Positions 1-12,581 of a DNA stretch of 64,000 nt are shown piece by piece. The translations under genes were made by a program, and so were the position numbers. The notes below the pieces were generated by a model, which searched no databases, was not told where the DNA came from, and saw nothing but the letters and a program-made list of their open reading frames with translations. How positions within the stretch are numbered: position 1 is the first letter of the stretch; the number at the start of each line of letters is the position of its first letter. The stretch is taken from contig NC_086250.1 of NCBI RefSeq assembly GCF_021018805.1, positions 61,815,322-61,879,321 of the forward strand, written 5' to 3'. Origin of the DNA: Prinia subflava (lineage: Eukaryota > Chordata > Aves > Passeriformes > Cisticolidae).

Positions 1-162
1 GTCTACTGCTTCTACTGCTAAAGAATGGCTGAGTTATCCTAACAAAACTTTTTAAGCACGAGTAAAGGTATTGTAGAAATCTGAGCTTATTTTATTGCTT
101 TTCCAGACACTTTTAAACTTTTAGCATTAGCAAAGTTACAGATTTTAACACATCTAAAGTCA
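1..162. other. Intronic sequence, left edge
   Basis: No coding or repeat signature was recognised. By gene order this should lie inside an FBXL13 intron whose upstream exons are outside the window. Confidence 0.4.
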
Positions 163-480
163 GGTGGTGGGTTGACCCTGGGCTCCAGGTACCCACCAAA
201 GCTGCTCTACCACTTTAGTGGACAGAACAAAGAAAATACAGCAAGGAGTTTGTGGGTCAAGATAAGGATGGGGAGAGATCAGTCATTACCATCACAGGTT
301 AGCCAGACATGACCTGGGGGAAAAAATTAATTTATTGCCAATCAAATCAGAGCCAGGTAATGAGAAATAAAGCCAATCCTAAAACACTTCCACCCCAGCC
401 CTTCCTTCTTCCTGGGCTCAGCTTCACCCTTGAATTCTCTGCCTCCTTCCCTCAGCAGCACAGGGGAATGGGGATTTCGA
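163..480 (-). mobile_element. Truncated ERVL-like LTR fragment
   Basis: The plus strand reads GGTGGGTTGACCCTGG near 168. It then shares, in order, several blocks with the LTR at 28910: CTCTACCAC, GTCAAGATAAGGA, AAATTAATTTATT and CAATCAAATCAGA. The pattern matches a family of avian ERVL LTRs that I recognise. The AATAAA-type polyadenylation signal reads on the minus strand (plus TTTATT near 333), so the LTR lies in minus orientation. The far end fades out after about 480 and no target-site duplication was found. There is no internal retroviral coding sequence. The family name is not certain. Confidence 0.6.
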
Positions 481-1868
481 ACCTACCAAATCAGAATTGT
501 CAAATTATAGGAAATGAGTTCATGTGAAAACAGAAGAAAGAAAATGATTGATCATGATTTTTAGAATCAAGAGATGAGAGTAAACACATGTCTGAAAATG
601 GACACAGGCAGTGTAGTGGTTCATCTCCCTGGCACAGTATTCCAGTTTAGGAATGATGCCATTCTTGTCCTCATGTATCATAAAGCAGTATATGGCCTGT
701 GTTGTCACACAGTTGATCAGCTGTGTATTCATGTCTTGATTATTTAAGAAGTTATATTGTGGCCTTTTCAGACCTCAAACTCAGTGTGGTTACAGAAAAT
801 TTACTTTTTAAATTCAGTTGACTTTGTTGCCAGGCTCAGATTCCTTATGGACTTTATGAAAGTTAGTTATTCTGAAGTTGCATTTCTTAAATTTATCTGT
901 CCTCTTGAATGAAAAACAACTGCACTGTGAAATAACACCCAAACTGCCACAGTAGTTGAATTATTGCAGGGTGGCTTTATGAATTCTAGCTTCTCCTGTA
1001 GCTTGTGGTCACACAATGAGGCCCTGTTCAGGTTATCAGTTTATTACTAGGGCTGGGACTTTGGGATTTGCAGTGATTCTCTGTGCTGCAACAAACTGCA
1101 CAAGCCAAAATATGATTCTGTCCTACAGAATTCTGGGATTAAATTTTTATTCATCAGGGAACACAAAAGAAATACTGGGAATGCATTGAAAAGCTAATTG
1201 TACAGTAATGTTGAACATACCAGAGATATGAACTGTATTGAAACACCCAAGCTGTGGTCAGGTCTCCAAATCTGTCAACTTGGCTGAAAGCTTTTCTATC
1301 TGCTTCATTTTTATAGCCTCTGTGTATAAGTTAGCCATGTGCAAGATATGCAATTGATTAAGTGATTTACTGAGGAAGGACTCGGGTTAACTCTTCATGC
1401 AGGGTACAGAAAAGCTACAGCACACAAACACTGCTGATGACTTTTGCTGCTGCTGTGCTAGAAGATCATTTTTCCTTAAAATTATTTCAGTTCCTTAAAT
1501 TAAAAAAAAAATATATTAGTACAAATATTACTCTGAAATGTTTAAACACGTCCTTTCTAGATTTGTTTTCCAAGCTCTGGCTTTTGGAATGGTGGTCATT
1601 TCAGAGTGCTGGAACTGATGGAAGTTCTCATTATCTCCAACACACTTTTTTCAAGAAAGCTCCATTTTCAGCCATTCCAAAGAGCATCATCTTTCTAATT
1701 AAGCTATTAATTATTCTGACTCTTTTGGGGATTTAAAGGTCTAGTTTAAAAATACCATCATTAATTTTTGGTTATCTTCAGTGCTGGCTGCTGAATGCAA
1801 ATTGCGTATTGACTTGCATGGATTAGGCAAAGTAGTGATTATAAAAATTGCCTACATTTCTCTTTTAG
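481..1868. other. FBXL13 intronic sequence, no gene seen
   Basis: AT-rich sequence with only short chance reading frames. No exon with plausible splice sites, no RNA gene and no recognisable repeat was found. Confidence 0.4.
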
Positions 1869-2010
1869 GGTCAGTGATGGAGAGTGGGTGGTCAGTGTAA
1901 GGCCACTTGTCCAAGGTTCTTCAGGAGCTAAGCTGAGAGAGCTGGGTGTTAACTCCAACAGAGGCACTGCTCTGCATTATGGTCTAGAAAACAATTGCAA
2001 AAAGCACTGA
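1869..2010 (+). pseudogene. FBXL13: FBXL13 LRR exon remnant with in-frame stop
   Basis: A good acceptor (TTCTCTTTTAG, ending 1868) precedes a frame starting at 1870 that reads ...QGSSGAKLRELGVNSN. This resembles the human FBXL13 stretch ...LDGPASMRIRELNLSN. A weaker match then keeps the Ala, Leu and Cys spacing of the next leucine-rich repeat. The frame hits TGA at 2008-2010. Near the start GGTCAGTG occurs twice, 21 nt apart (1869 and 1890), which looks like a small internal duplication that adds extra residues. Conserved LRR positions (the NLSNC core) are degraded. No obvious donor was found at the expected end. FBXL13 identity is moderately supported, mainly because the exon lies in the correct order and orientation upstream of better-conserved exons. 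Confidence 0.5.
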
Positions 2011-5000
2011 GGGGAATCAGGTTTAACATTGGCAGGTCCTGCCTTATGAAAGCTGTTTCTTTTACTTTTGGGACAAATTCGTTGCACTGAACACAGAAAT
2101 CTAAGAGAATCCTTGTCAAGGAAACTTTCCATAGACACTATTCATTCAGTCACTGTCCAAACACAATTCTGACTCAGAACCTCATTATTTGGCTCTAACA
2201 CAAAGTTTGTGCAGAATAAATTAAAATGTGAAAAAAAAATAACTGTATCTTTTATGGAGGCAAGAAAGAAATAAAAAACTTTAGCTAAATCAAAAGGGTT
2301 AGGGAATCCAAGAAGATTTCACTTAATGTGCTCATTTAAAATAACAAAAAATTATATCTGAATGAAATGTACGCTGCCTTGAATTTAGTCCCACAACATT
2401 ACAAAAAATGCTTTCTTTCTCTTTGTCTGCCACAGCCAGTATTTTAAAATGCTATGTTTCTTCTTACTCTTAGTATTCACATAGCAGAACCCTTGACCTC
2501 GGCAACAAGCCAAGCTTATTTTGCTTACACTGCGTTGCTAAGGCTTGCAGTTTTCTCTTTCCCACAAGACAGATAAATTGACCATTTTAATTTCTGTAAT
2601 TTCTGAGTGCTGTACTAGGAAAGAATCTCTGGTTTTAGCCGTTTGCTGTATTCAGGCATGTAAAATTCATGCACATATAAAACAAATGCATTAAATATTA
2701 AATACATTTCCTCAACTTAAAACATTACTTGAAAAAAGGAAACCTATCAGACTGCTCTGTAACAAGCTACTATTTGTATGCTTTGACTTTATATTATACA
2801 TTTTATTAGCATATAGAGGAAGTCATACTACAATCTCTTTCTACTTAGGCTTTCTAAATATTGGTTTAAAAATGCAACAGAGAGCACAGTGTTTCATGTG
2901 TAGCAATCAACACCCATATGCTGTGTTAATTAAAGAATTGTTGTAAAGCTCGTGTGCTTTCCTGCAGTCTGTGCAATGGATCTCTCTTGCTTTCCCTGTC
3001 TTGATCTTTAGTGTTTAAAGCTTAAAAGGTGCAACTTAGATTTGCACTACACTAGAGAATTTTCCTTTCTGTTTTTGCAAATGACAGCAAATTCATTCCA
3101 CCCTTCAAAGCAAAGCAGAATTTCTTGCAATAAGGATGACACATACTTAAGGGAAACATAGTGGAGAAAAGATACAGTAGAGCCATGTTTTCTTATATAT
3201 TTTTGCCTGACTTAATGAAAATGAAGTTTTTCCCACAATGTTGGTGCCTTTCTCTTCTGTTTCTTCTTCAAATATAGACATTAAAAGTCTAATGTTTGGA
3301 GAAGTTTATTATACTTATCCTGAGCCTACTTCTCAACTGAAAAATGGAAATTGAATGAAAGTAATCACTGTATATGTTCAGATTTTGATATTGCAAATAA
3401 AGTTGTACATTTTGCATGAAAAAACATGCTTAGGGAAACTCGTGAACACTAGCTAGAAAAAGGGAATTAATTCATGTCATGTTTAAGTTGCATGTGTGCT
3501 TAAGTGTCTTCCTAAATAACATCATTCATTAACAAAACCAGATATGTAATGGAAAGGAAGTGAACATCAAGCATATGAGGAACTGGTGGCATAAGAAAGT
3601 TTCTGTACTTTTCTCATTAGGGCTTTGACTATATTGCTCTTACTCACAGAAAATACATAACATTAAACTAAAACCCCACACAATTACATTTTAAATATTT
3701 TTTTCATGCTGAAATATTTTAGATTTCAGAAAACATTTCCTTCTTTATTCAAAATGGATTTTTTTAAAACAACACATGCTTTTTAAGTCTCAGTAATATT
3801 TTTTGATAGTAGAAGGACATCTGGTTTTGCCATTCTTGTGGTACTCAAGATTAGTTTGTTAAAATTGTAGAAAACTTAAAAGAATCTTAGAAATTAAAAG
3901 ATTTGCAAGTTTGAGACATTTCTTTAAAAAAAGCAACAATGCAATGACAGAGCAAAGATGTTGAGTTCTTTGAAAAAAAAAATTGTTTAAAATCTTTGAG
4001 AAAAATTCCCTTTTTTCTAGCTATCCTTCCATCCCTCATTGTTTTGCTTCATGTTTTGCTCGTCTAAACTCCTTGTATAGCAGGGACTATAGTGTTTTAA
4101 ATTGTGAATATGGTGAATGTGACCATGAATGTAGAGATAACATTACAAAAATATCAGATATCATTGTAAAATCATTTACAATATATGCAAGGGGTCTGAG
4201 CTTCTATTACAGAGATGGTAACATTAACACTTAGGACTAAAATCTGTCTCTCTTATGAAAGCAGACTCACTGGAACTGCTTGCATGAGTTAGAGAGGCAG
4301 TTCTGGTCACAGATTTTATTCTCACACTCTCCACATGTTTGTTCAAATGTCTTGCCTTCTCCCCTGGTGCACATGCCAAGGCTCTGGCAGCTCTGCTCCA
4401 GGGTGAGCCTGAGAGCCTGCAGCTGCCCCTCATTCCAACACAGGCTCTTGATGCAATGGCCTGGACCACCCATATTCCTGGGACATTAGAGGAGTATAAA
4501 AGTATCAAAGTGTCAGGACATTTGAAGAAAATGCCTTTAGTCTAGCAGAATTTAGACAGAAAAATACAGCAAAGAATAATAAAATAAGCTGAGTTGATTC
4601 CTGAGTTACATAAAGCATCCAGAAACAAAAACAGTAGATGCCCTGATACAGGCTCATGCAAGCTTAATGTGAGGGGTGAGCTATATGCAGTGTAATAATG
4701 AGAAAGAAAAAAATAGCCTGAAACATAAAAAATAGGTACAATACTTTAAAAATGGGAACAACTCTGAAATGCTTCTAAAATCAAAGATAAAAGGATACAC
4801 AAAGTACACAGAGAAACCTTCTCTGCTTCTCCACTTTCTTCTGCAATGACTGCCATGCATGAAATTTTCTGTTGTATTTATGTAAGGCCCCATTCTCTCT
4901 TCTGGCTGAATTGCTGCTTGTGTGTAGTTACTGTTTGGAGTTGAGGGTGCTTTGTAATCACCAGGTACTCCACAGCAGAGGTTCTGTGAATGTATAAACA

Positions 5001-5642
5001 CTTAGCTCCATTTCCATTTCTTATGTGTTAATGATCTTCAGATCCTGACTGCTCCTGAAGGTCAGACTGCAACATAAATATTTACTAATATTTTAATAAT
5101 AAGTTTCTAAATGTGGGGGGTAAAAAGTCCACCCAAACAAAAGTGGCATTTTGACTTTTTGCAATAATGTAGAGGAATTTTTTAGCACTCTTGGTGGGAT
5201 TCTGAATCTGCAGTGACTTGCATCTAAGCCTGGCTTCACTTTTTGGTCTGCTGGAAAATCAGGCCAGTAGGACTGGGGAATAGCCTTGTAAGAGTTAAGG
5301 AAAAGACATCATTGTGTCTAATAGATATAACCAGGTACAGACTGCAAATGAATTAGTTGCATTTAATTTCCAAGGGAAAGGATGTAACAAATCCCACACA
5401 TTCCCAAGGCAGGGAAGAGAAAAAGTTAAAGTGGGCTCCTAATTCCAGTTTGCTTAGGAGAATGGGGAAAGAGAGAATTTAGTCTGGAGATTTAGAAACT
5501 TAATGCTGCATTAAAAAAGGAAATACTAAAACAGAGTCACTGTGATCAATGCCAGATGTGCCAGCACCTGGAGTCCCAGTGCAAATCAGCTGCAATTAAA
5601 AGTGCTCAGCAATGTTGAAAATCGGGATTGATATTTTTACAG
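2011..5642. other. FBXL13 intronic sequence
   Basis: No convincing exon or repeat was found. The LRR block that should join the 1869 and 5643 exons (around the NCEHL motif of human FBXL13) is not clearly present. The only candidate, near 4050-4170, is too weak to call. GC content is higher around 4340-4480, where both strands carry short overlapping open frames without recognisable homology. Confidence 0.4.
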
Positions 5643-5738
5643 GATATTTTGTTACAATGGAATCCCTGTCATCTGGACTGTCTCAAGAAACATTGGCAAT
5701 CTTAGTTTGCAAGCTATGGTCTGGTCTAACCACAAATG
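5643..5738 (+). pseudogene. FBXL13: FBXL13 LRR exon remnant with internal deletion
   Basis: After an acceptor (ATATTTTTACAG) the frame reads GYFVTMESLSSGLSQETL..., then AILVCKLWSGLTTNG, and ends at a GTGTTA donor. Human FBXL13 has VSIDLSGTDISNEGLNVL, then SRHKKLKEL, then SVSECYRITDDG. The first and third blocks align (V-T-M-E with V-S-I-D, LSQETLAIL with ISNEGLNVL, LTTNG with ITDDG). The middle block of about ten residues is absent. The end phase (G|GT) agrees with the next exon. Similarity is modest, and the call rests on position, phase and the two flanking blocks together. Confidence 0.45.
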
Positions 5739-8268
5739 GTGTTAGGTACAGAAATCAAATTTTATTGGATGCGCTATACAGGAGGATTTCTACACTGCAA
5801 GAAAAAAATGTCCCTACAGTTCCTGAAAACAGATCTGATTCACCTTTGTACTAGCTCAGGTACAGTACAGCTACATTCGCATAAGGTTTTCCATAATATT
5901 TTCCAGGAGGTTTTTACTGTGTAAATGTGAACTTTGTTCTGACATATATGTATTTTTAATAGCAAAATGAATCTCGATGGTAAGAATTGCCTTCTTCTCT
6001 TCTAGTGTCCAATCCATGACACTGGGTGCCTGACTGCAGCTAATCTGTGCAGAAATCTGAGCATTTTAGAGGACAAATTGACTCATTTGTCTGAGCAAAT
6101 GGCTCAGACACAGGAGGTGGGAGACATCTCTTAAGAGCTGTCCAAGGACTGGAGTCGCTTTGGAGTCAATCTGTTTGGTTTGGAGTATGAGCAGGAAGTA
6201 GCATCTGAATATCTCTGGAACACAAAGAGACATTACAGATGCTGACCTTGAAGGTTGCAAAGAGATATGTGAGCAGAAATCTCAGAAAAAGTTGGAAATA
6301 CCCTAGCACACAGTTATTGTTAGCAAGAGACAGCACATTCATTGCAGTCTGCAGTAGAAAGGCAGAGAATTTCAGCATGAGACTGTAAATAAAGAAGAGT
6401 TATTCTTTGGTGTGTCAAAGCCTCTGATGGCTTTTGTCTCTATCAAGTGAAGACCCAACTGGTACAGTCAATACTCATGTTCTCACCTGCAGAAACCATG
6501 ATGAAATGATAATAAATTATGTTCTGCAAATGTCTGTAGGCCTTATGATATAAAGCAACTGAAAAAGAACAAAAATGTAAAAATTACTTGAAAAAAAACA
6601 GCTGTTACAGAGGATTAAGAAGTTTCTTTTTAAATTGTTTTCAAAATGGAAATGATAATATGCTATAGAAGAGATGCTGGACAAAATCTTCCCTTTCTCC
6701 ATAGCAATGGAAGATGTATCCAAGATACAGAAGTCATTTATTGACACTAAAGGAGAAATAGATGATCCTAGAGTGGGTGAGTGGGTGATCCTAGTCTATG
6801 TGTAGCACAGTATTTGTTTTGCCAGCATCTGTTTCCAGGAGTTCCAAAATGATAACTCCAACCATATCTTCCCTAAATGGGAGGAGGTTTAGTATAGAAG
6901 ATGAAACTTTTCAGAAATAGGTCAATATCCCTGACATTATTTATTAGGAAGTCTAATAAAACTAGTGATAATTGACTCCTTCGTATGTATGTTAGATACA
7001 AAAATAATAGTTAAAAATTTCATATAGATGAAGCTTCCTGTATAGAGATTGTTTGAAGAGGTTTCTTTTTGGAAACATGAAAGCTTCATTTTTTTTTTAA
7101 TGTAATGTCCTAATGACATGCTTTTTTTTTACTGAATGTCCCAATGACATTCCTTGTCTTTCAAGTCTTCACTCTTTTTCTTGAATCTGTAATTGTTAAC
7201 AAAATGCCACAATGTAGACATTGATTTCCATTTATAAAAATAGTTTTTCTGTGATTAAATGTCACTCTGGTCATATAAAATGATTATAAATTAACTTTTA
7301 AGTGATAGCAGCATTAATTGTCATGCAGCAAAAAATCTTTATTATATTTAGCATTTCATTAGCAAGTGCATTAAAGTGGTGTCACTTTTAAGTAAAAAGA
7401 AATGCAAGAAGAAATTATGTCCTTGAGATCACACCTATCAGACCATCAGACTGCTGTAAGAAATTCAAGTTCTGGCATGAACCCATTTCAGGTTTAAGCA
7501 CATAACTATTTTATTGTCTTGAACAGGAGTACTCTAGTCAACAAAAATTTGAAATCTGTGGATTTTCACGAAGCTGTTGAAAGTAACTTTTACCAGATAA
7601 CTGCATCTGCTAAGAAAAATGCAGTCAGGATTGGAAACTTCTTTCACTGTTCCATTTTTTAATCTGTTCAGCTTGTGAGATTTCAGGAATCTGCAAAATT
7701 TGAACTCCAGCCGCACTCTTCCAGTATTATCATTACACTGTCCACATCTGGGCTCCAGACACTATCTGCATGTGCTTCTTTTTCCAGGATGATACTTCCT
7801 CTCTGCCTACAATTAGGCAGTGCTGTTCACTGTCTAATTGCTGATAACTTATTAACCATGTGGAATAAAGTGATAATTTTTTTCCAGTAAAGTTTACTTT
7901 ATCAATATGAAGTACAGAGGTGTTCTGCTGTGATTATTAAAATGAATGTTACAAAATTGACATTTAATTCTCCTTCAAATTAGAGCATTTAGGATCAGAA
8001 CATTGCACAGTTTCCTGGTGTAGAAACAGTAAAAATAACCAAGCATCTTTAGATCCTTTTGCAGCCCTGAAATGGGAATTTACCAAAGTTTTCATCTCCT
8101 TATTGTCTTGGATACAGGGGCTGTTCAGTGTGACAGCAACATTTCAAATGTTGTCTTGTGCCTTAGCTGTAGCCATAAAGCCCATAATGGTAAGGCACTA
8201 ATTTTAAGACATTTGGTCTTAGGAAGTAGTATTTTGTTCTTCCAAAAAAAACCCCAAACAAACAAACC
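5739..8268. other. FBXL13 intronic sequence
   Basis: AT-rich sequence with short chance frames only. A small imperfect duplication of about 31-nt period is visible at 7104-7150 (AATGTCC.AATGACAT twice, separated by a T run). Nothing else was recognised. Confidence 0.4.
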
Positions 8269-8301
8269 CCTCCGCACACCCCCCCCCCCCCCCGCCCCGA
8301 A

Positions 8302-8332
<31 letters not shown>

Positions 8333-8335
8333 ATT
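8269..8335. repeat. C-homopolymer followed by A/C-rich run
   Basis: An AAC-rich lead-in is followed by an uninterrupted run of 15 C (8279-8293), then GCCCC and a CAAAA-type low-complexity stretch. The minus strand is a G-run able to form G-quadruplex structure. The open frames across it on both strands are low-complexity artefacts. Confidence 0.85.
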
Positions 8336-11300
8336 GTGAAAGGTTCTTCAATCCCAAATTTTGGAGGTGATCTGTAAATGTGTTTTGCCTTTGCTGGTGG
8401 AAGTATTTCACACCACACTACCTTTGTTCAGTTTCTTTTTTTCTCAAGAGGTAGGAAAATAGATTTTTTTCCCTTTCTCTATTAATTTTTCTGGATTTTT
8501 TTAGGACTTGAGAGCCCTTGGCTGCCATGGAAAAATTGAAAAAAAAAAGTTGGAACTTTCTATATCACAATGCAAAAACTTTAGTGACAATGGGAGGATT
8601 CAGGTAAAGCTTTGCCTTTTCCTTGGTGTTCCCTGAAAGCCCCTCTAGTTCATTAAATTAACCATATCCAAAACGGATCTTGTTTTGTTCTGCATGTGGT
8701 CCTTCATTCTTCATAACACCATTCTACACCAAAAATTCCTCCCTTTCATTCCTGCAGCTCCATATGCCTGAGATCTGTTCAATTGTGGCTTGAAAAGGGT
8801 GGATAGGGGGCAGTTTTTTGCTGTTTACTTCCATGCAGAATCTACTGGGCACAAAATCAACTTAGTTTGAAAATTCAGAATGAGGAGGAAATGACTGATT
8901 CCTAAATGAGTGGTTAAACTGTGAAATTCCTTGTCCTTATCATAGGTTGCTTGCAGCTTACCAAAATCCTTACAGAGATTTGACAAACTCAATATGATTG
9001 CATAGATTTATTTGTATTTTTGTTTTACTTTGTATTTCAAAACAGTATGAGAAATAAACACTAGTAGGTAGCTTTACAGTAGTAGAAAGAACCATGCATC
9101 TTGTTAGGAACTGACATCCAAATAAGAACACTTCTTTTTTTGTAACCGAGAATCGTTCCTAACTATATATAACAGAAATGTTTAAATCATGTATTTTTCA
9201 TGGTATCAATTTCATGCCCATAAACACTTGCAGATCATCTGCAGGTACAGCCAATGCCATCCCATAATCCCAGCCTTCAGCTTCTACATTTTTCCATTAT
9301 AAATCTTCAACATCCATCATTTTATGGCCATATATTATAAAAATGAGTCAGTTGTTGTACCACAAGAGCTGCATCTGGATTGAATCTTGTTGCCCAGCAC
9401 ACACATCAGGCCATTTGCTTCTCTAGGAATAATTCTGACTCGTCTTTCATGAATGTTCTGTGTAAAGTTCCATGTTTTAATAATGACCAAGTATGTACAT
9501 CTCGTGTACCTCATGGAAAGTCATGTGGTGCCAGTGCTGCTGCTCTCAGAGGAGAATATTCATTTCTGTTTTGTGCCATGTTCATGGCTAAGAAGCTATT
9601 TCAGATGTCTCATTACACAAAGTTTAAAAAATACTATTAAAAAGAAGTGTTTCTGCTTTCCTTGCATGCCAAATGAATTTGAACTTTTTGAGGAAGAAAG
9701 CAGCAGCAGGGAGCACATGCAGGAGTTGCAAAAGTCCTGTTTTCATGGATCTAGGGAAGGCAGGAGAAAGGAGAAGAGATACAGAATAACTCAAAACAAA
9801 ATGACAAGTCTTTTGTGAACTGAATCTGAGGATATGATTTTATGGAAAACTTGGAGAGAGTAATCCCATTGTAATCACACTGCCTGTTCCCAGGCATTAT
9901 AACAGTATGTAAACACTTATGAGATTTTGAAAATAGGATCCTTGTTCATACATAACTCAGATGATGCTCACTTAATGAAAAGCAATTTAGTATTTGACTT
10001 CTTCATTGACATTTATGTGTGTCCTCAGGCCTTGTTTATACAGAATTAAAATTGTGCAATTAAGTTAGAAAATTATATTTTCTTCATATGGCATTTGACT
10101 TTTTGTAGTGTCTAAGTGTCTTGCAAACATAATTTAGCTTCACAACCTCTTCTGTTATTTTCTCTATAGATACTGAACCAGGGATACAGAGATGAAGACA
10201 GCAAACAAAGCTCCATCTCTTTTGATTGTAAATATAATTTGAGTGCTATTTCCAAAACTATGTAGGGGTAGACTTAAAGTTAAGAGTAAATTCAGAATCT
10301 AACTTTGAAGGATATTTTAAATAATTATGTAGACAAGTTATGCCAGTAAAAACAAGATAAGCATATCTAACAGGCATTGAAATCTTGGCTTCAGCTTGTG
10401 TTACATACCCTAACTGAGAATGTCGTGATTAAGTCATCACATCTGAGACCTAATTCTGAAAGGAGTGCAGTTTCTCTTGCACATGGATGAAAAACATTTA
10501 GTTGCTGGGTGTGGAATATTTCTGTCTTACAGGTGAAAAACAGCCCATAAATCCAAGATTGAAATAGGAAGGTTAGAGAAGCCAATTAATATAAATTCTG
10601 AATTTTCCACTTTAACCAATCCTAGGTTCAAACATTAACACTCTAATGTTTTGTAAAATAAAACAAAGACCCAAAGCCCAAGAAGAACTGCCTTGATATA
10701 GCTGTACCAATAGACAAAAAGAAAATGAAACCAGAATGAAGATACAGACAAAAATCTTAGAAGTACAGTCTATGAAACAAATTTCAGATCTGATAAATTT
10801 CTTTGCATCTATTTAGGTAAGACTTATGAAAATCACACAGAAACACATAATATTTTGTCGTAACAAAAATTATGTTTTCTAGTGATCAACCCTGTGTTAT
10901 TGTGTGAGTTCCTATTTAACATAAGAAAAAATCAGATGTGTGTTAGTGGCAATAGTCCGATTACTGCAGAGGTAATTTTCTCAGAATACTGAATATTTAA
11001 CATTTATGCATAATAAATATATGCATTTTTGTGTCACTGTGCGTGTACACATTTTATTTATCCATGTGGTGCTCAGTCCTTTTAACTCAGGACTAATTCT
11101 TGAAAGTTTTGAAAAGCTTCATGCACCCAGTGGTTTTTATTCAATCTACTACTTGTACTTCCTTGCTTTCCCTGTGGAGGTAGAATTGCTATTCCAGTAA
11201 ATGACAAATTACTCTGGCCTTAGGCCAGGATTAGCAGGCCTGGGGGCTGGCTCAGTGACACATTTAAGGTGTCTCACCACGGTTTTAGCTGGACATGACA

Positions 11301-11849
11301 GGAGAGATTCTGACTGAAGCTAAACCTCTGGTACAGCTGCAGGTCATCCTGTGATGCTCATGCCATGTCAGGTGAAGAAATGTGATTTTAGGCATCTCTT
11401 TTCAAGAGGTTTCCAGAGAAGGTTTCAGTAGAAGGTCTAACTTCTCTTTGTAGGCCTGGAAGTGATGGTTTTCAGGCTTGAAAAAGATTCAGGCTGAAAG
11501 GTAAAAAAAGTTTCAGCATGCAAAGGAGAAAAGTGTATTTTAAGAATCCTTGTGACCTTTCACAGGAGTGCCATTGTTATCTTCCAAGACTACCTGCTTT
11601 ACAGAATATATGAAGAAGCTAGTATTTGAATTATAAAGGTGCTGGAATTGGAGTCAGTAGGATCTGCAAATGTTTATTCACTCTAAAAACTAGGATAGAA
11701 ATTGTAGTCAACCAGTATCACAGTTAACTGGCCTGAACTCCACAGAGCAAATCAGAACCCAGAGCTCTTCTGTGACAGTCTTGAGTTTCTTACCCATGCC
11801 CTTCCAAAAAAATAATGTGATTTATACAGATGCAGTTTTCTGTTCATTT
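8336..11849. other. FBXL13 intronic sequence
   Basis: No exon, RNA gene or repeat was recognised. A moderately GC-richer stretch at 11215-11480 resembles no repeat I know. The frames near 9380-9818 lack splice context and homology. Confidence 0.4.
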
Positions 11850-12251
11850 AAAAGAGAAGGAAAAAGAAAAGGAAAAGGAAAAGGAAAAGGAAAAGGAAAA
11901 GGAAAAGGAAAAGGAAAAGGAAAAGGAAAAGGAAAAGGAAAAGGAAAAGGAAAAGGAAAAGGAAAAGGAAAAGGAAAAGGAAAAGGAAAAGGAAAAGGAA
12001 AAGGAAAAGGAAAAGGAAAAGGAAAAGGAAAAGGAAAAGGAAAAGGAAAAGGAAAAGGAAAAGGAAAAGGAAAAGGAAAAGGAAAAGGAAAAGGAAAAGA
12101 AAAAGGAAAAGGAAAAGAAAAAGAAAAGGAAAAGGAAAAGGAAAAGGAAAAGGAAAAGGAAAAGGAAAAGGAAAAGGAAAAGGAAAAGGAAAAGGAAAAG
12201 AAAAAGAAAAAGAAAAAGAAAAAGAAAAAGAAAAAGAAAAAGAAAAAGAAG
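11850..12251 (+). repeat. 402-nt uninterrupted polypurine microsatellite, GGAAAA/GAAAAA
   Basis: Every base from 11850 to 12251 on the plus strand is A or G. The core is a near-perfect hexamer array of GGAAAA. It is interrupted by a few GAAAAA units around 12099-12125 and ends in a block of about eight GAAAAA units before GTTATT. The strand-asymmetric, mirror-like purine/pyrimidine composition can form triplex (H-DNA). The Lys/Gly/Glu- and Phe/Pro/Ser-rich open frames on the two strands are purely by-products of the repeat. Confidence 0.97.
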
Positions 12252-12581
12252 TTATTATGCACAAAAACGGGCATTTGCAGAGAGCAGTAGAATGAATGTA
12301 TTTGGGCCTGATTCTCTAAGCACAGCGTTTTATGTTCTGGGTTGTGCTCAATTTAAAGAACCCAAATTCAACATGTTTTAATATATATAGTAGAATTTAC
12401 ATAAATGTTAGACTAATGAACCCACAGTGTAATATATAAGCAATCGAAAATAGCCCCTTAATGCCTCTCCTCTTTTTCTTGTGACATTCCCAGTCAACAG
12501 CAGAATGACTTCACTCCTAATGAAGGGTACCTAGAGAACTGAAGTGTCTGAAGTGGACCAAAGGATTGATGTACACATATT
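12252..12581. other. FBXL13 intronic sequence upstream of LRR remnant
   Basis: About 330 nt of AT-rich sequence between the purine tract and the FBXL13 LRR remnant. There is no polypyrimidine tract plus AG at the right-hand end where the acceptor of the next exon should be. Confidence 0.45.

Noticed and set aside
4050..4170. Possible FBXL13 exon reading YSVLNCEYGE (compare YLSLRNCEHL)
   Set aside because: It lies in the right interval and is followed by a GTAAAA donor, but only a few residues match, with a gap and no clear acceptor. Too weak to call.
11772..12381. Open frames of 138-183 codons on both strands
   Set aside because: They are translations of the GGAAAA repeat (Lys/Gly/Glu or Phe/Pro/Ser/Leu runs), not genes.
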